Shown here one piece after another: positions 8,894 to 17,632 of a stretch of 64,000 nt of DNA. The notes beneath the pieces were generated by a model. That model was given only the letters and a program-made list of their open reading frames with translations. It searched no databases and had not been told where the DNA came from. Every line of letters starts with the position of its first letter. Within the stretch, counting starts at the first letter, position 1. Location: assembly GCF_938015485.1 (NCBI RefSeq), contig NZ_CALLVU010000057.1, positions 1 through 64,000 on the forward strand, given 5' to 3'. Position numbers and translations under genes: made by a program. The stretch comes from an uncultured Lachnoanaerobaculum sp. GTDB lineage: Bacteria; Bacillota; Clostridia; Lachnospirales; Lachnospiraceae.

Positions 8894-10372
8894 TTATGCT
8901 TCTTCTTCAAAATGCTTTCTTGCAAAATCCATATCCTGTACTATCTCCATAGTTCCAAGGTATTTACCGTTCTTATCTCTCACCGCCATATATTTTATAA
9001 GCATATCCTTGCCGTTTTTCTTCAACCATACAGATACCTCATCCTGAGTTCCCGATTTGAAGCTGCCGATGATTTCTCTTACCATAGGTTCAATCTTCGG
9101 CGGATGACATGAATACACATCTCTGTCAATAGCCATAAGAGGCCTTTTAAATGCTTTCGGAGCATCATTTTCGTTAAAGAATCGGTTTATATCGTTCTCA
9201 TCCACAAATGTAATCTCAAAAGGCATGGTATTAAGCATTGCAATAAGCTGCTCTTTTGTAAAATGTCCTCCCGGCAAAACTATCTCACCGTCTATATCGT
9301 CAAACTCTCTTTTCAAATTTTCTGCAAGTTCAAAGCTTTCAGGCACCACACCCAAACAATTTTCATAGTCCTTACTGTCAAGATATATATTTATCCAGTC
9401 TTCACCTGTAAAATTGGCCGCACAAATAGGAAATAATATATTTTCCTCCTTATAAATCATCTCCTTTGCTCTTGTCAGTACAGCTTTTATATCTTCTACC
9501 CACTTCTCATCCTCTTTATCAATAGCAAACAGCCTTGCAAGTTCGTCCCTTATCTCGTCATCCACAGACCACATTACGGTTGCAGGTCCTGTGACATTGT
9601 ACTTCGTCTTTAAAAGCGGGTATAAAAGATCTCCCTTTTTCGCATAATGTATTGAAAGTTCCCTTATCTTTTTCAAAAGCTCTCTGTCTACAGTATTATT
9701 ATCAAGCTTTTTTTCAAACTCATCTATATAACTTTCAAGATTCTTATTCTCTTTTGTAAAAGTATTAAGAGGATGCCCTACGGTATCTACAAGTTCCTTT
9801 GTATCCGCCCCCGAACCGCTTGCAAGATCCAATGTCTTTTCTATCTCACTTGTCTCATTCTCAGTAGAACCGTGAAACAGTGCCGAATGAACATCACAAA
9901 GTTTTTGCACCTCCTGATAAGGCATTCCGGACTCCATAAGTTCCTGCTCGGCTTTCATTATCTCACTTGAATCTACAGACTCAAACCTTTCTTTAAAATC
10001 TTTTTGAACGGACTCAAGTGATTCACCGTTTGAAAGTCTTAAAAGATATTGCTTTATAAGCTCGGTACTGCTTGCATCATCCTTTGCCACATCCGGACTT
10101 TTTTTTGCTGCTTTTGGCGTATCTTCCTCTTTACTTTCTTTAGAGTCTCCCTTTATCTCATATCCATGCTCTATAAAGACTTCCTTTATCTTCTCAAGCG
10201 GAATCTTTTTCATCTTGGAACCCTTATTCACTGTAATAATTCTGCCCATAGAATTCAACATCACAGGATTTTTTATATCCGCAAATCCCAGACTTGCAAA
10301 TATATCAATAAAATCAGGATACTCCTTTGCAAGTTCATAAACCGGTTTATCTAAATCAAGTATTTTACTCAT
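8894..10372 (-). CDS. DUF1858-DUF438-hemerythrin-PAS protein
   Basis: This 492-residue cytoplasmic protein has four parts in order: a DUF1858 domain (about 1-70), a linker, a DUF438 domain (about 100-170), a hemerythrin-like four-helix domain with spaced histidines and acidic residues (about 195-320, including the HYAKKGDLLYP and EENILFP helices), and a C-terminal PAS fold (about 365-490). This architecture is common in anaerobic Firmicutes and is thought to sense oxygen, nitric oxide or redox state. There is no output domain, so it may act through a partner. It is a single-gene unit, with a terminator between it and tetR. Confidence 0.88.
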   Translation of the reverse strand: MSKILDLDKPVYELAKEYPDFIDIFASLGFADIKNPVMLNSMGRIITVNKGSKMKKIPLEKIKEVFIEHGYEIKGDSKESKEEDTPKAAKKSPDVAKDDASSTELIKQYLLRLSNGESLESVQKDFKERFESVDSSEIMKAEQELMESGMPYQEVQKLCDVHSALFHGSTENETSEIEKTLDLASGSGADTKELVDTVGHPLNTFTKENKNLESYIDEFEKKLDNNTVDRELLKKIRELSIHYAKKGDLLYPLLKTKYNVTGPATVMWSVDDEIRDELARLFAIDKEDEKWVEDIKAVLTRAKEMIYKEENILFPICAANFTGEDWINIYLDSKDYENCLGVVPESFELAENLKREFDDIDGEIVLPGGHFTKEQLIAMLNTMPFEITFVDENDINRFFNENDAPKAFKRPLMAIDRDVYSCHPPKIEPMVREIIGSFKSGTQDEVSVWLKKNGKDMLIKYMAVRDKNGKYLGTMEIVQDMDFARKHFEEEA

Positions 10373-10464
10373 ACATTTCTCCTTCTTATCTAAGTTAGTA
10401 TGCCCTAATTATAATATTATATAAGACTTTTTTCAGTATTATTTGTTACAAAAAATACTTTTAT

Positions 10465-10495
10465 AAAAAAGGACCGGCACATAAGCGCCCGGCCC
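10465..10495 (-). terminator. Rho-independent terminator after terD
   Basis: GG-CCGG pairs with CCGG-CC (10471-10477 with 10489-10495, one mismatch) and on the minus strand runs into six T (10465-10470). It is the first clear terminator downstream of yjdF, 3.1 kb away. Confidence 0.85.
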
Positions 10496-10514
10496 TAAAA
10501 TGTATCAATATTTT

Positions 10515-11096
10515 TTATTCCGCATCAATGCCGTACATATTGCAAAGTGCTGCAAGTCCGCCCTGGTAGCCACTGCCTATAGCATTGAACTTCCATTCGT
10601 CACCGTTTTTGTACAGCTCTCCGAATACTACGGCTGTCTCTATTGAGAAGTCCTCTCCAAGGTCATATCTTAAAAGCTCTTCACCTGTATTCTCATCAAA
10701 AATTCTGACAAATGCGTTTGAAACCTGACCGAAGTTCTGTCTTCTTGCCTCAGCCTCATAAATAGTAACTGTAAATGCAATCTTTGTAATCTCAGCCGGA
10801 ACTTTTGATAAATCAATCTTGATCTGCTCATCATCTCCGTCACCTGCACCTGTAAGATTATCTCCAAGGTGAGTTATAGCACCTGAAGGGTGACTGAGAT
10901 TACCGAAGAATACAAAATCATTCTGACTTGAAACCTTGCCTGAATCTGTAAGACAGAATGCAGCCGCATCAAGGTCAAAATCCGAACCTGTATCATATGC
11001 GTTTGTGTCCCATCCAAGACCTACCACTACATTCTTAAGACCCGGATTACCCTTTGTAAGACTTACTTTTTGTCCCTTTTTTAAACTAATTGGCAT
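10515..11096 (-). CDS. terD: TerD-family stress protein
   Basis: At 193 residues this has the usual TerD length. It shows the family signature GLGWDTN near residue 27, the DFDLDAAAF calcium-binding segment near 40, and the [13 protein letters not shown] loop in the middle. TerD proteins bind calcium and belong to general stress systems first seen as tellurite resistance. The ATG at 11096 is chosen over an upstream frame start at 11156 because AGGAGG lies 5 bases before it and the family begins at MPISLKKGQ. It is last in the yjdF-to-terD run. A related TerD domain occurs in the TerF-type protein at 49841-51121. Confidence 0.93.
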   Translation of the reverse strand: MPISLKKGQKVSLTKGNPGLKNVVVGLGWDTNAYDTGSDFDLDAAAFCLTDSGKVSSQNDFVFFGNLSHPSGAITHLGDNLTGAGDGDDEQIKIDLSKVPAEITKIAFTVTIYEAEARRQNFGQVSNAFVRIFDENTGEELLRYDLGEDFSIETAVVFGELYKNGDEWKFNAIGSGYQGGLAALCNMYGIDAE

Positions 11097-11197
11097 ACTA
11101 ACCTCCTGAATATATAATGTTGTTGTCTGTTGTATACAACAACACATTATTTTCACTAATTCTTTTAACCCAATGATATATCAAATATAACTTTTTT

Positions 11198-11380
11198 TCA
11201 ATTAGCCAATAATAATTTAAGAATGTTGTAACTAAATGCCAAACCTGCAAACTTAAAGCACTGAAGCCCGATAGGTATACCGATAACGGTAATACAGCAT
11301 AAGCATCCGGCAAGTATCCAAGAAATACCGCTTAAAAAGCCTCCAAAAATCAGCCACAAAATATTCCCCGAAAGACTCAT
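11198..11380 (-). CDS. Short YccF-domain membrane protein (60 aa)
   Basis: The sequence NILWLIFGG...CCITVIGIPIGLQCFKFAG is the YccF (DUF307) membrane motif, with two hydrophobic segments. YccF proteins are usually about 120-150 residues with two copies of this motif; here only one copy is present and the stop is clean. It could be a naturally short form or a truncated gene. An AAGGAG box precedes the ATG. It lies between the HIRAN and terD genes. Confidence 0.75.
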   Translation of the reverse strand: MSLSGNILWLIFGGFLSGISWILAGCLCCITVIGIPIGLQCFKFAGLAFSYNILKLLLAN

Positions 11381-11421
11381 AAAAACTCCTTAGTACAAAT
11401 AATTTAAAACGTAACCTACGT

Positions 11422-11736
11422 CTATATGTAATCAATCAAAGACTTCTTTGAAACCTTGCAAATAACACCTTTCTCCGTCTTAAAAACCACCTTTACAGTT
11501 GCACACTCCCCTATCTTATCATACAGCCTGCCTGCACTCATAGACTCCCCTATTACAGTATACGGGCTGTTCGCCACATAACCTATCTTGCCTATGCCCT
11601 CACAAAGCACCTTTATAGCTTCTTTGTCAAACTCGTTGTCAGGCTCCTTCTCCAATACAAGCTTCATACCCCTTTCCAAAAATTCATCTCCGAAGTAGTG
11701 CCTTGTTCCTGTCAGTGTGATATAAACCTTTCCCAT
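11422..11736 (-). CDS. HIRAN-domain protein (104 aa)
   Basis: The whole protein is a single HIRAN domain: GTRHYFG near residue 10, the EPDNEFDKEAIKV strand-turn near 31-43 and GKIGYVAN near 49. HIRAN domains bind single-stranded 3' DNA ends in SNF2 helicases such as HLTF, and free-standing bacterial versions are common. The role here is unknown; DNA damage or stress sensing is inferred from the family and from Sir2, WYL and TerD neighbours. The ribosome binding site is AGGAGAAG. Confidence 0.88.
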   Translation of the reverse strand: MGKVYITLTGTRHYFGDEFLERGMKLVLEKEPDNEFDKEAIKVLCEGIGKIGYVANSPYTVIGESMSAGRLYDKIGECATVKVVFKTEKGVICKVSKKSLIDYI

Positions 11737-11812
11737 AATCTTCTCCTATCGAATATTTTTTATAGCCTAAATATATCATTTAAGCTGTCCGTTAAAAATA
11801 CCATTGAAGATA

Positions 11813-12802
11813 TTACTCATATTTTTTCAAAAATTCCTTTGTATACTCCCTTATCTCATCCACCACTTCCTTAGGCGAAATAACCGTCACATCTTTTCCG
11901 AGGCTGAAAATCCAGCCGAAAAACTGCAAGCTTACATTGATATCCACTACCAACTCGCTATAGTCTTCATCAACTTTCATAAAGAGTATATCTTTTCCGA
12001 ATCTGTCTATGAATACTCCGCACATATGATTTGCAAATCTGATACATACCTTTTTCTTGTCTCCATGATACATACCGAATGTTGCCTTCGAGTACTTTGC
12101 CATATCAAAGTTTTTGAACTCTTCTTTGCCGGCTCTTTCCTCTTCACATATACAAATGTTCATCATCTTGTCCACACGATAATGCTTTATTTTGTGGTCC
12201 CAGTCGTCAAAGGCAACCATATAGTAGTTCTCATCATCCCAAAGCAGCGCCCACGGACTGACTGTAAAAAAACTGCCGCCATGCCTTGCAACCAGTTTTT
12301 TATCAATATCCCATTTATAGTACTTGAATTTAATCTTTTTGTTTTTATTGATTGCGGTGTGTATATCGTCCACATTGTAATACACACTCTCATTCATAGT
12401 CTTTACACGGTCATTTATAAAAATCTGTCTCTGCAACTGCTTTGCCTGATGCTCGCTTACAAAGTTTTTCACTTTTGCAATAAGTATCTTTGACTTCTTT
12501 TGTGTAATAAACTTGGCCGACTGCACGGCATCTATTAAAAGCTTGACCTCCGCCAGCTCAAACTCTCTGCCTGCTATATGGTAAAAAGTCTCTCTGCCTT
12601 TTTGTTCTTTTAATATTTCAATGCCGAATTCTCCCATATCCTTAAAGTCTTCATAGATACTCTTTCTTTCGGCACTTACACCACATCTACCAAGTTCATC
12701 AAGTATCTGTGCCATAGTCATACTGTGCTCATCATCAGTCTTTTCGGACATTATCTTCATAAGGTATGTAAATTTGAACTTTTGATTGCTCCCCCTTGCC
12801 AT
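11813..12802 (-). CDS. WYL-domain transcriptional regulator
   Basis: The 329-residue protein begins with a winged helix-turn-helix of the HTH_11/DeoR-like type (about 8-75, including AQILDELGRCGVSAERKSIYEDF), followed by a helical linker and a WYL domain (about 140-215, with FKYYKWD, SPWALLWDDENYYMVAFD and HYRVDKM). A C-terminal WCX extension follows. WYL regulators sense nucleic-acid or nucleotide ligands and often control DNA-damage and defence genes. It starts 19 bases after the sir2 stop, so it is probably co-transcribed with it. Confidence 0.93.
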   Translation of the reverse strand: MARGSNQKFKFTYLMKIMSEKTDDEHSMTMAQILDELGRCGVSAERKSIYEDFKDMGEFGIEILKEQKGRETFYHIAGREFELAEVKLLIDAVQSAKFITQKKSKILIAKVKNFVSEHQAKQLQRQIFINDRVKTMNESVYYNVDDIHTAINKNKKIKFKYYKWDIDKKLVARHGGSFFTVSPWALLWDDENYYMVAFDDWDHKIKHYRVDKMMNICICEEERAGKEEFKNFDMAKYSKATFGMYHGDKKKVCIRFANHMCGVFIDRFGKDILFMKVDEDYSELVVDINVSLQFFGWIFSLGKDVTVISPKEVVDEIREYTKEFLKKYE

Positions 12803-12821
12803 AATGACTCCTTTATCTTTA

Positions 12822-13547
12822 TTATACTTCTATCCCGCTCATTATCTCTCCGATAGGGGCATTCACATAAAGTTCGGCATTCACCGCCTTTGCGGTATCC
12901 GACTTATTGATTACTACAAGATGCTTTCCTCTGAAATAGTCGATAAAGCCTGCCGCCGGATATACCACCAGTGACGTTCCTCCTATAATAAGTGTATCTG
13001 CCGCTGCTATAGCTCTTATAGCAGAATTTATTACATTACTGTCAAGTCCTTCTTCATACAGTACCACATCAGGCTTTATCATACCTCCACAGTTGCAATA
13101 AGGTATTCCTTTTGAATCCTTTACATATTTTGCATCATAGAATTTGCCGCATTTCATACAGTAGTTTCTATGTATGCTTCCATGCAGTTCATACACAATC
13201 TTACTTCCTGCGGCCTGATGTAATCCGTCTATGTTTTGTGTCACCACAGCCTTAAGTTTCCCCGCCTGTTCAAGCTCCGCGAGTTTATTATGTGCAGCAT
13301 TCGGCTTTGCATCAAGGCACATCATTTTCTCTTTATAAAACTCATAAAAGACTTCAGGATATTTCATAAAGAAGCTGTGACTTACCACCTGTTCGGGAGA
13401 GTACTTATACTTTTGATGGTAGAGTCCGTCCGCACTTCGAAAATCCGGAATACCGCTCTCGGTAGACACACCTGCCCCACCGAAAAACACTATATTGTTA
13501 CTGTCATCAATAATTTTTTGAAGCTTAGTCTTCTCATTTTCATACAT
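12822..13547 (-). CDS. cobB: Sir2-family NAD-dependent protein deacylase (sirtuin)
   Basis: This 241-residue class U/III-type sirtuin has all key motifs: GAGVS near residue 24 with the GIPDFRS loop, TQNIDGLH near 103-110, catalytic His122 in LHGS, and four zinc cysteines at 130, 133, 151 and 153. It removes acyl groups from lysines using NAD+. The ATG at 13547 is preferred over a GTG six codons upstream because a GGGTG box precedes it. It follows yjdF by 40 bases and precedes the WYL gene by 19, within a run of stress-type genes. Confidence 0.94.
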   Translation of the reverse strand: MYENEKTKLQKIIDDSNNIVFFGGAGVSTESGIPDFRSADGLYHQKYKYSPEQVVSHSFFMKYPEVFYEFYKEKMMCLDAKPNAAHNKLAELEQAGKLKAVVTQNIDGLHQAAGSKIVYELHGSIHRNYCMKCGKFYDAKYVKDSKGIPYCNCGGMIKPDVVLYEEGLDSNVINSAIRAIAAADTLIIGGTSLVVYPAAGFIDYFRGKHLVVINKSDTAKAVNAELYVNAPIGEIMSGIEV

Positions 13548-13587
13548 ATAAACACCCGCTTTCACCTACAAATACTTGTACTTAATA

Positions 13588-14004
13588 TTAATGTCCCTTA
13601 TGTTTTTTTCTTTTCTTATACTGTTTTAATAAAAATCTCTTAAGTTCATCCGCCTCTTTTTCTTCTCGCCTTCTTATCTTACTTTCCTTCTTATTCTGTT
13701 CATGTTGCGATTTTAATGCAAGCTGTGACTTTGTTCCTATACCGGATACTTGCATCTGATTTCTTACATCACGTTGAGCTTTCTTCGGATTTGTTTTGTC
13801 TTTCTTTATCTTCGTTTCAACAGCAGGGCTGAATACCAAACCATAGTAATTTTTTATTATGTAGTCTAATACCTCATAGCCCTTAGGCTCTGCACCGAAA
13901 GTTACTTTTGATACAACAAGAAAGTTGTTTTCAACATGCTCAAACACACCTACCCAAAACGGATTTTCAAAAAACACAGTTAATTTGACATTTATATCAT
14001 TCAT
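13588..14004 (-). CDS. yjdF: YjdF-family protein (DUF2992)
   Basis: The opening VKLTVFFENPFWVGVFE followed by VSKVTFGAEPKGYEVLDYI is the YjdF (DUF2992) signature. The C-terminal third is strongly basic and rich in Lys, Arg and Glu, as usual. The biochemical function of YjdF is unknown, but the family is linked to a riboswitch that responds to azaaromatic compounds, which suggests a role in toxic aromatic stress. The ATG at 14004 is chosen because GGAGGG lies 6-7 bases upstream and the conserved part starts just after it; the upstream ATG two codons earlier abuts the box. Confidence 0.92.
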   Translation of the reverse strand: MNDINVKLTVFFENPFWVGVFEHVENNFLVVSKVTFGAEPKGYEVLDYIIKNYYGLVFSPAVETKIKKDKTNPKKAQRDVRNQMQVSGIGTKSQLALKSQHEQNKKESKIRRREEKEADELKRFLLKQYKKRKKHKGH

Positions 14005-14010
14005 CGCCAT

Positions 14011-14177
14011 CCCTCCAATTTCTTTACAAAGAACGGACAACCCGGAGGGGCAGGTTACTTACCCTATATAATTATAGGACTGCCGGGCTACCTACCGGCT
14101 ATAGCACAATAAATGTACATTGCGTTTTTATCTTTGCTTTTATAATCAAGATTAAACTTGACTGTTCGCTATTATTC
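14011..14177 (-). promoter_or_regulatory. yjdF-type (azaaromatic) riboswitch leader
   Basis: The yjdF leader is about 170 bases of structured RNA. On the minus strand it contains a TCAAG/CTTGA hairpin, a CAAT/ATTG hairpin, GCCGG-TAGGTAGC-CCGGC, and CCTATA-ATTA-TATAGG. The CCCTCC segment (complement of 14044-14049) is a perfect 6-base match to the yjdF Shine-Dalgarno GGAGGG (complement of 14011-14016), so translation control by masking the ribosome binding site is likely. The assignment rests mainly on the downstream yjdF gene and the layered hairpins; I could not run a covariance search. Confidence 0.75.
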
Positions 14178-14183
14178 TCTCAT

Positions 14184-14212
14184 ATAATAAATAGTTATTC
14201 AATAAAAATCAA
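14184..14212 (-). promoter_or_regulatory. Promoter of the yjdF transcript
   Basis: On the minus strand TTGATT (14207-14212) and TATTAT (14184-14189) are 17 bases apart and would start RNA near 14177, just before the riboswitch. Confidence 0.6.
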
Positions 14213-14275
14213 ACTTTTATAAACAACAAAAAACGATAATAACAAGCATTTATCACAAGTCATTACCGCCAAAAA

Positions 14276-14347
14276 TGTTCCCTGCGGGAATCGAACCCAC
14301 AATTACAGCTTAGGAGGCTATCGTTATATCCATTTAACTAAGAGAAC
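14276..14347 (-). tRNA. tRNA-Arg (anticodon CCU)
   Basis: The complement folds as a cloverleaf. Acceptor GTTCTCT pairs with AGGGAAC (one G-T pair), with discriminator A. The anticodon loop CTCCTAA gives CCU, and the T arm is GTGGG-TTCGATT-CCCGC. CCA is not encoded. It stands alone between the alanine symporter gene and the yjdF leader. Confidence 0.93.
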
Positions 14348-14442
14348 TGCTATTTGAATTTCTACAACATAAAAATTATACAACAAATGTACACTTCTTT
14401 CAAGCTGTTTTTCCTGCGGCAGCCTTTAGCCGCCGCTAAAAA

Positions 14443-15861
14443 TTATTTAAGTTGCTTATGTACACCTCTTTCAAAGAAGGAATTCGTCTCACTGACCACT
14501 ACCCCGCTTAGTGCAATCAAAGCTATAAGATTCGGTATTGCCATCAGTCCGTTACATATATCGGCTATAGTCCAAACCGCCTGAACAGTCATATATGGTC
14601 CGATAAAAATACAGGCAATATAAATCCATCTGTATGCGGTAATTGCCTTAGGCTTATTTCCTATTATATACTCAAGACATTTCTCTGAATAATAATCCCA
14701 ACCTAAGATAGTGGTAAAAGCAAAAAATACCAAACAGATCATAAGTATAAAAGCCGCTACTTTGTCGGGGAAAGGCAATCCCATCTGAAATGCCTTTGTA
14801 GTGACAGCTACACCTTCAAGTCCCATGTCCCATGCACCTGTAATAACTATGGAAAGACCTGTCATTGTACATATAATAATAGTATCTATAAAAGTTCCAA
14901 GCATTGATATAAGTCCCTGACGAACTTCTTCCTTAAACTGTGCTGCAGCCGCTGCAATCGGCGCACTTCCAAGTCCGGCTTCATTCGAGAAAATACCTCT
15001 TGCAATTCCCTTTTGCATAGCAACAATCATGGCTCCGAACATACCTCCGCCAAAGGCTCTAAGTCCGAATGCTCCCTCCACTATCTCTATCAATGCGGCA
15101 GGTATCTTTGTAATGTTTAATCCAAGTATAATAAGAACCACCAAAACATATACAATCGCCATAAAAGGAACTACCACCTGTGCTACATTTGATATTCTTT
15201 TTAATCCGCCGATCAAAACCAGTGCCACAAATACGGTAAGTATAATACCTGAGATAACAATTGTAATAGAATAATCTCTTCCGAACAGATTTATATAATG
15301 TACACTGTCAGCATCAAAAAAATTACCTACAGCACTTGTAATACCGTTTATCTGTGTAAAAGTACCTATACCAAAGAGTCCGACCATTATACCGAAAACG
15401 GCAAAAATCTTTGCAAGCCATCTAAACTGCTTTCCCATTCCGTTCTCAATATAGTAAAAAGGTCCGCCTATTATATGTCCGTCCTTTTCTACAACTCTGT
15501 ACTTTACCGCAAGCAGACATTCCGCATACTTTGTCGCTGTTCCTACAATGGCAGCCATCCACATCCAAAATAATGCTCCGGGACCGCCTGAAACTATTGC
15601 CGTTGCGACACCTACAATATTTCCGGTTCCTATCGTAGCCGAAAGTGCAGTACAAAGCGCTGCAAAACTTGATACTTCACCGCTTCCGTCTTCCTCATCT
15701 GAAGAAAACATATATCTGATTGCAAGAGGAAATCTTATTATTTGCAATCCTCTAAGTCTTACAGTCAAAAACAGTCCTGTTGCCAAAATCAAAATGATAA
15801 GCGGCAAGCCCCAAACGAAATTGTCAATCTTTCCCAAAAAGTCAGTTATAGTATTTAACAT
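14443..15861 (-). CDS. Sodium:alanine/glycine symporter (AGCS family)
   Basis: The 472-residue protein is almost entirely membrane helices. It has the AGCS signatures: the N-terminal GLFLTVRLRGLQI, the SSFAALCTALSATIGTGNIVGVATAI region near residue 64-90, and the FSNEAGLGSAP motif near residue 290. It imports alanine or glycine together with sodium. It is a single-gene unit. No clear substrate-specific sensor or T-box leader was seen upstream. Confidence 0.94.
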   Translation of the reverse strand: MLNTITDFLGKIDNFVWGLPLIILILATGLFLTVRLRGLQIIRFPLAIRYMFSSDEEDGSGEVSSFAALCTALSATIGTGNIVGVATAIVSGGPGALFWMWMAAIVGTATKYAECLLAVKYRVVEKDGHIIGGPFYYIENGMGKQFRWLAKIFAVFGIMVGLFGIGTFTQINGITSAVGNFFDADSVHYINLFGRDYSITIVISGIILTVFVALVLIGGLKRISNVAQVVVPFMAIVYVLVVLIILGLNITKIPAALIEIVEGAFGLRAFGGGMFGAMIVAMQKGIARGIFSNEAGLGSAPIAAAAAQFKEEVRQGLISMLGTFIDTIIICTMTGLSIVITGAWDMGLEGVAVTTKAFQMGLPFPDKVAAFILMICLVFFAFTTILGWDYYSEKCLEYIIGNKPKAITAYRWIYIACIFIGPYMTVQAVWTIADICNGLMAIPNLIALIALSGVVVSETNSFFERGVHKQLK

Positions 15862-15962
15862 ATCTTACCTCTCCTTATACTTTAGTATGTTACCACAATA
15901 CAGTAAAATATGCATCTGTTTTTTACATTCTTTGAAACAAATATTAATTTTTTCTTTTTCAG

Positions 15963-15990
15963 TTGACTAAGCCGCTTTAAGCATTATAAA
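15963..15990 (+). promoter_or_regulatory. Promoter of the L,D-transpeptidase gene
   Basis: TTGACT (15963-15968) and TATAAA (15985-15990) are 16 bases apart, about 35 bases before the start codon. Confidence 0.6.
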
Positions 15991-16030
15991 ATTGTATTTA
16001 AACTAAATTTTTAAGAAAGAATGGAAGAAT

Positions 16031-16726
16031 ATGAAACTTATCAAAAAAATATGTGCGGCATTTATTGTGATGTCCACACTGCTTGCAAGCACAAGTGTAA
16101 GTGCCTATGCCGCCTTACCTGTGGAAAAGCTTTCCGTATCAAAAACTGCAAATCACATCATACTTATTGTCGGACATAAGAACAATAAGAATAAGGTAAC
16201 CGTAAACGACTATACAAAGTCAAGCGACGGCAAATGGACAAAGAACTGGTATGTCAACGGCATCGCCGGTACCAACGGTATATCTACCCAAAAGAGTGAG
16301 GGAGATAAAAAGACTCCTGAAGGCGTATTCAATGCTATGTTCGCCTTCGGACTTAAGGACAATCCGGGAAGCCTGCTTGAATACAGAAAGATCGGCGACG
16401 GTGACTACTGGGTGGACGACTCAAACAGTGCCTACTATAATACTTGGGTAAATACCTCCAAAGTGAAGAAAGACTGGGCTTCAGCCGAGGACCTTAAGGC
16501 GGCTTATCCTTTCTACAACTACGCTTTGGCACTGAACTATAACACCGAAGCCGTACCGGGTAAGGGCTCAGCCATCTTTATCCACTGTACAAAGACTGAC
16601 AATGACACATCATCGGCAGGTTGTATCAGAATCCCTGAAGATTATATGAAAAAACTTGTAAACGGCGTAGACGCCAATACAAAGATAGTGATAATACAAA
16701 ATGTAGATAAGCTTTCAAGCTACTAA
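16031..16726 (+). CDS. Secreted L,D-transpeptidase-like (YkuD) protein
   Basis: The 231-residue protein has a signal peptide ending near AYA at residue 27, then a YkuD catalytic domain. The GDKKTPEGVF turn, GDGDYWVDD, PGKGSAIFIHC with His185 and SSAGCIRIP with the catalytic Cys198 match the COG3786-type branch, where the usual SHGC motif is replaced by S/T-x-G-C. Such enzymes make or trim 3-3 cross-links in peptidoglycan outside the cell. It is on its own transcript, bounded by a promoter and terminator. No LysM or other wall-binding domain is present. Confidence 0.88.
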   Translation: MKLIKKICAAFIVMSTLLASTSVSAYAALPVEKLSVSKTANHIILIVGHKNNKNKVTVNDYTKSSDGKWTKNWYVNGIAGTNGISTQKSEGDKKTPEGVFNAMFAFGLKDNPGSLLEYRKIGDGDYWVDDSNSAYYNTWVNTSKVKKDWASAEDLKAAYPFYNYALALNYNTEAVPGKGSAIFIHCTKTDNDTSSAGCIRIPEDYMKKLVNGVDANTKIVIIQNVDKLSSY

Positions 16727-16733
16727 TAAAAAG

Positions 16734-16758
16734 ACGTACCGATTCGGTACGTTTTTTA
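16734..16758 (+). terminator. Rho-independent terminator
   Basis: ACGTACC (16734-16740) pairs with GGTACGT (16746-16752), followed by six T. Confidence 0.92.
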
Positions 16759-16768
16759 TTATAAGATA

Positions 16769-17584
16769 TTATTCATGTCCTGATAACATATCATCTTCTA
16801 TAAGTTCCTTAGTATACGTTATTCTAAAACACCAAATACTCGGATCATTGGTAATATCATCCAAGAAATCTTCAAGAGTTCCGGCAGGTGCCAAAACGCC
16901 CAAAATATACGGCTTTAATTTTACATTTCCGATTTTCTTTAAATGAGGTAATAATTCTCCCAAATCCTTATGATTAAACCATCTGTCTGTTTCAAGTGCA
17001 ATTTTGGTATTCATTTTTTTATAGGCGATTTGACTGTTCAAAAAATCATCCATTGTAGGCTCAGACTTTTGCAAGGTTCTTGTACATGCCAAATGATACT
17101 CTATCTTTCGCGGTCTTACATCCAGGTCTGAGACAAAACACATTCCATATTCATTCTCAAACTTTATTGACATAACATCTCCAAGCTCAAAATAAGGCTT
17201 CCTTACTTTTACAGGCTTATATTTTTTAACAGGCCTCGGATTCTCACTTTGAAGTTGGTCGGCCAGCTTATTAAGTGCTTTTTGCCTTTTTTTCAGAGCC
17301 TTTTCATCTATTTCGTTCCAAAGCTCGCTTGCACCTTTTGATATAAGATCTAAGGCTTTATTTTTTACATCCTCATCCGGACTTCCTATCTTCCAAAGTG
17401 CATAGGCAAAACTTGTCCAATATATTTCCGTATATAGCTCATCGGTACAAAAATTGCTCTCCTCATTCAGCCAATCTTTTTTGATAATATCTACATCTGT
17501 GCCGTCTTTATAGCGCTCCACAATATCGTTATAAATATCATAGGCGTCGTCACTGTCTATTATCTTTACTCCATCTATTGCCAT
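16769..17584 (-). CDS. Uncharacterised protein with Imm26-like C-terminal part (271 aa)
   Basis: There is no signal peptide or membrane segment. The N-terminal half (about 1-115) is helical, starts with a DSDDAYDIYNDIVERY stretch recalling DUF4259-like immunity proteins, and ends in a lysine-rich linker. The C-terminal half starts with FELGDVMSIKFENEYGMCFV, which resembles the opening of the Imm26 immunity fold. Both assignments are tentative. No toxin gene is next to it, so it could be a solitary immunity-like or housekeeping protein. Confidence 0.6.
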   Translation of the reverse strand: MAIDGVKIIDSDDAYDIYNDIVERYKDGTDVDIIKKDWLNEESNFCTDELYTEIYWTSFAYALWKIGSPDEDVKNKALDLISKGASELWNEIDEKALKKRQKALNKLADQLQSENPRPVKKYKPVKVRKPYFELGDVMSIKFENEYGMCFVSDLDVRPRKIEYHLACTRTLQKSEPTMDDFLNSQIAYKKMNTKIALETDRWFNHKDLGELLPHLKKIGNVKLKPYILGVLAPAGTLEDFLDDITNDPSIWCFRITYTKELIEDDMLSGHE

Positions 17585-17632
17585 AGTTTTCCTCTCAAAT
17601 CGTCCGTGGTGATAAGCGCAGTTCTTATAATA

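Noticed and set aside
10515..11096. A classical tellurite-resistance operon
   Set aside because: Only TerD and, far away, a TerF-type gene are present; TerB, TerC and TerE are not seen in the window.
14041..14177. A c-di-GMP-I (GEMM) riboswitch, because GGTAGGTAGC appears in the leader
   Set aside because: The motif recalls GEMM, but the rest of the GEMM core is missing and the next gene is yjdF, which has its own riboswitch class.
16769..17584. A polymorphic toxin-immunity pair
   Set aside because: The protein looks immunity-like in part, but the neighbours are a transpeptidase and an acetamidase, not toxins.
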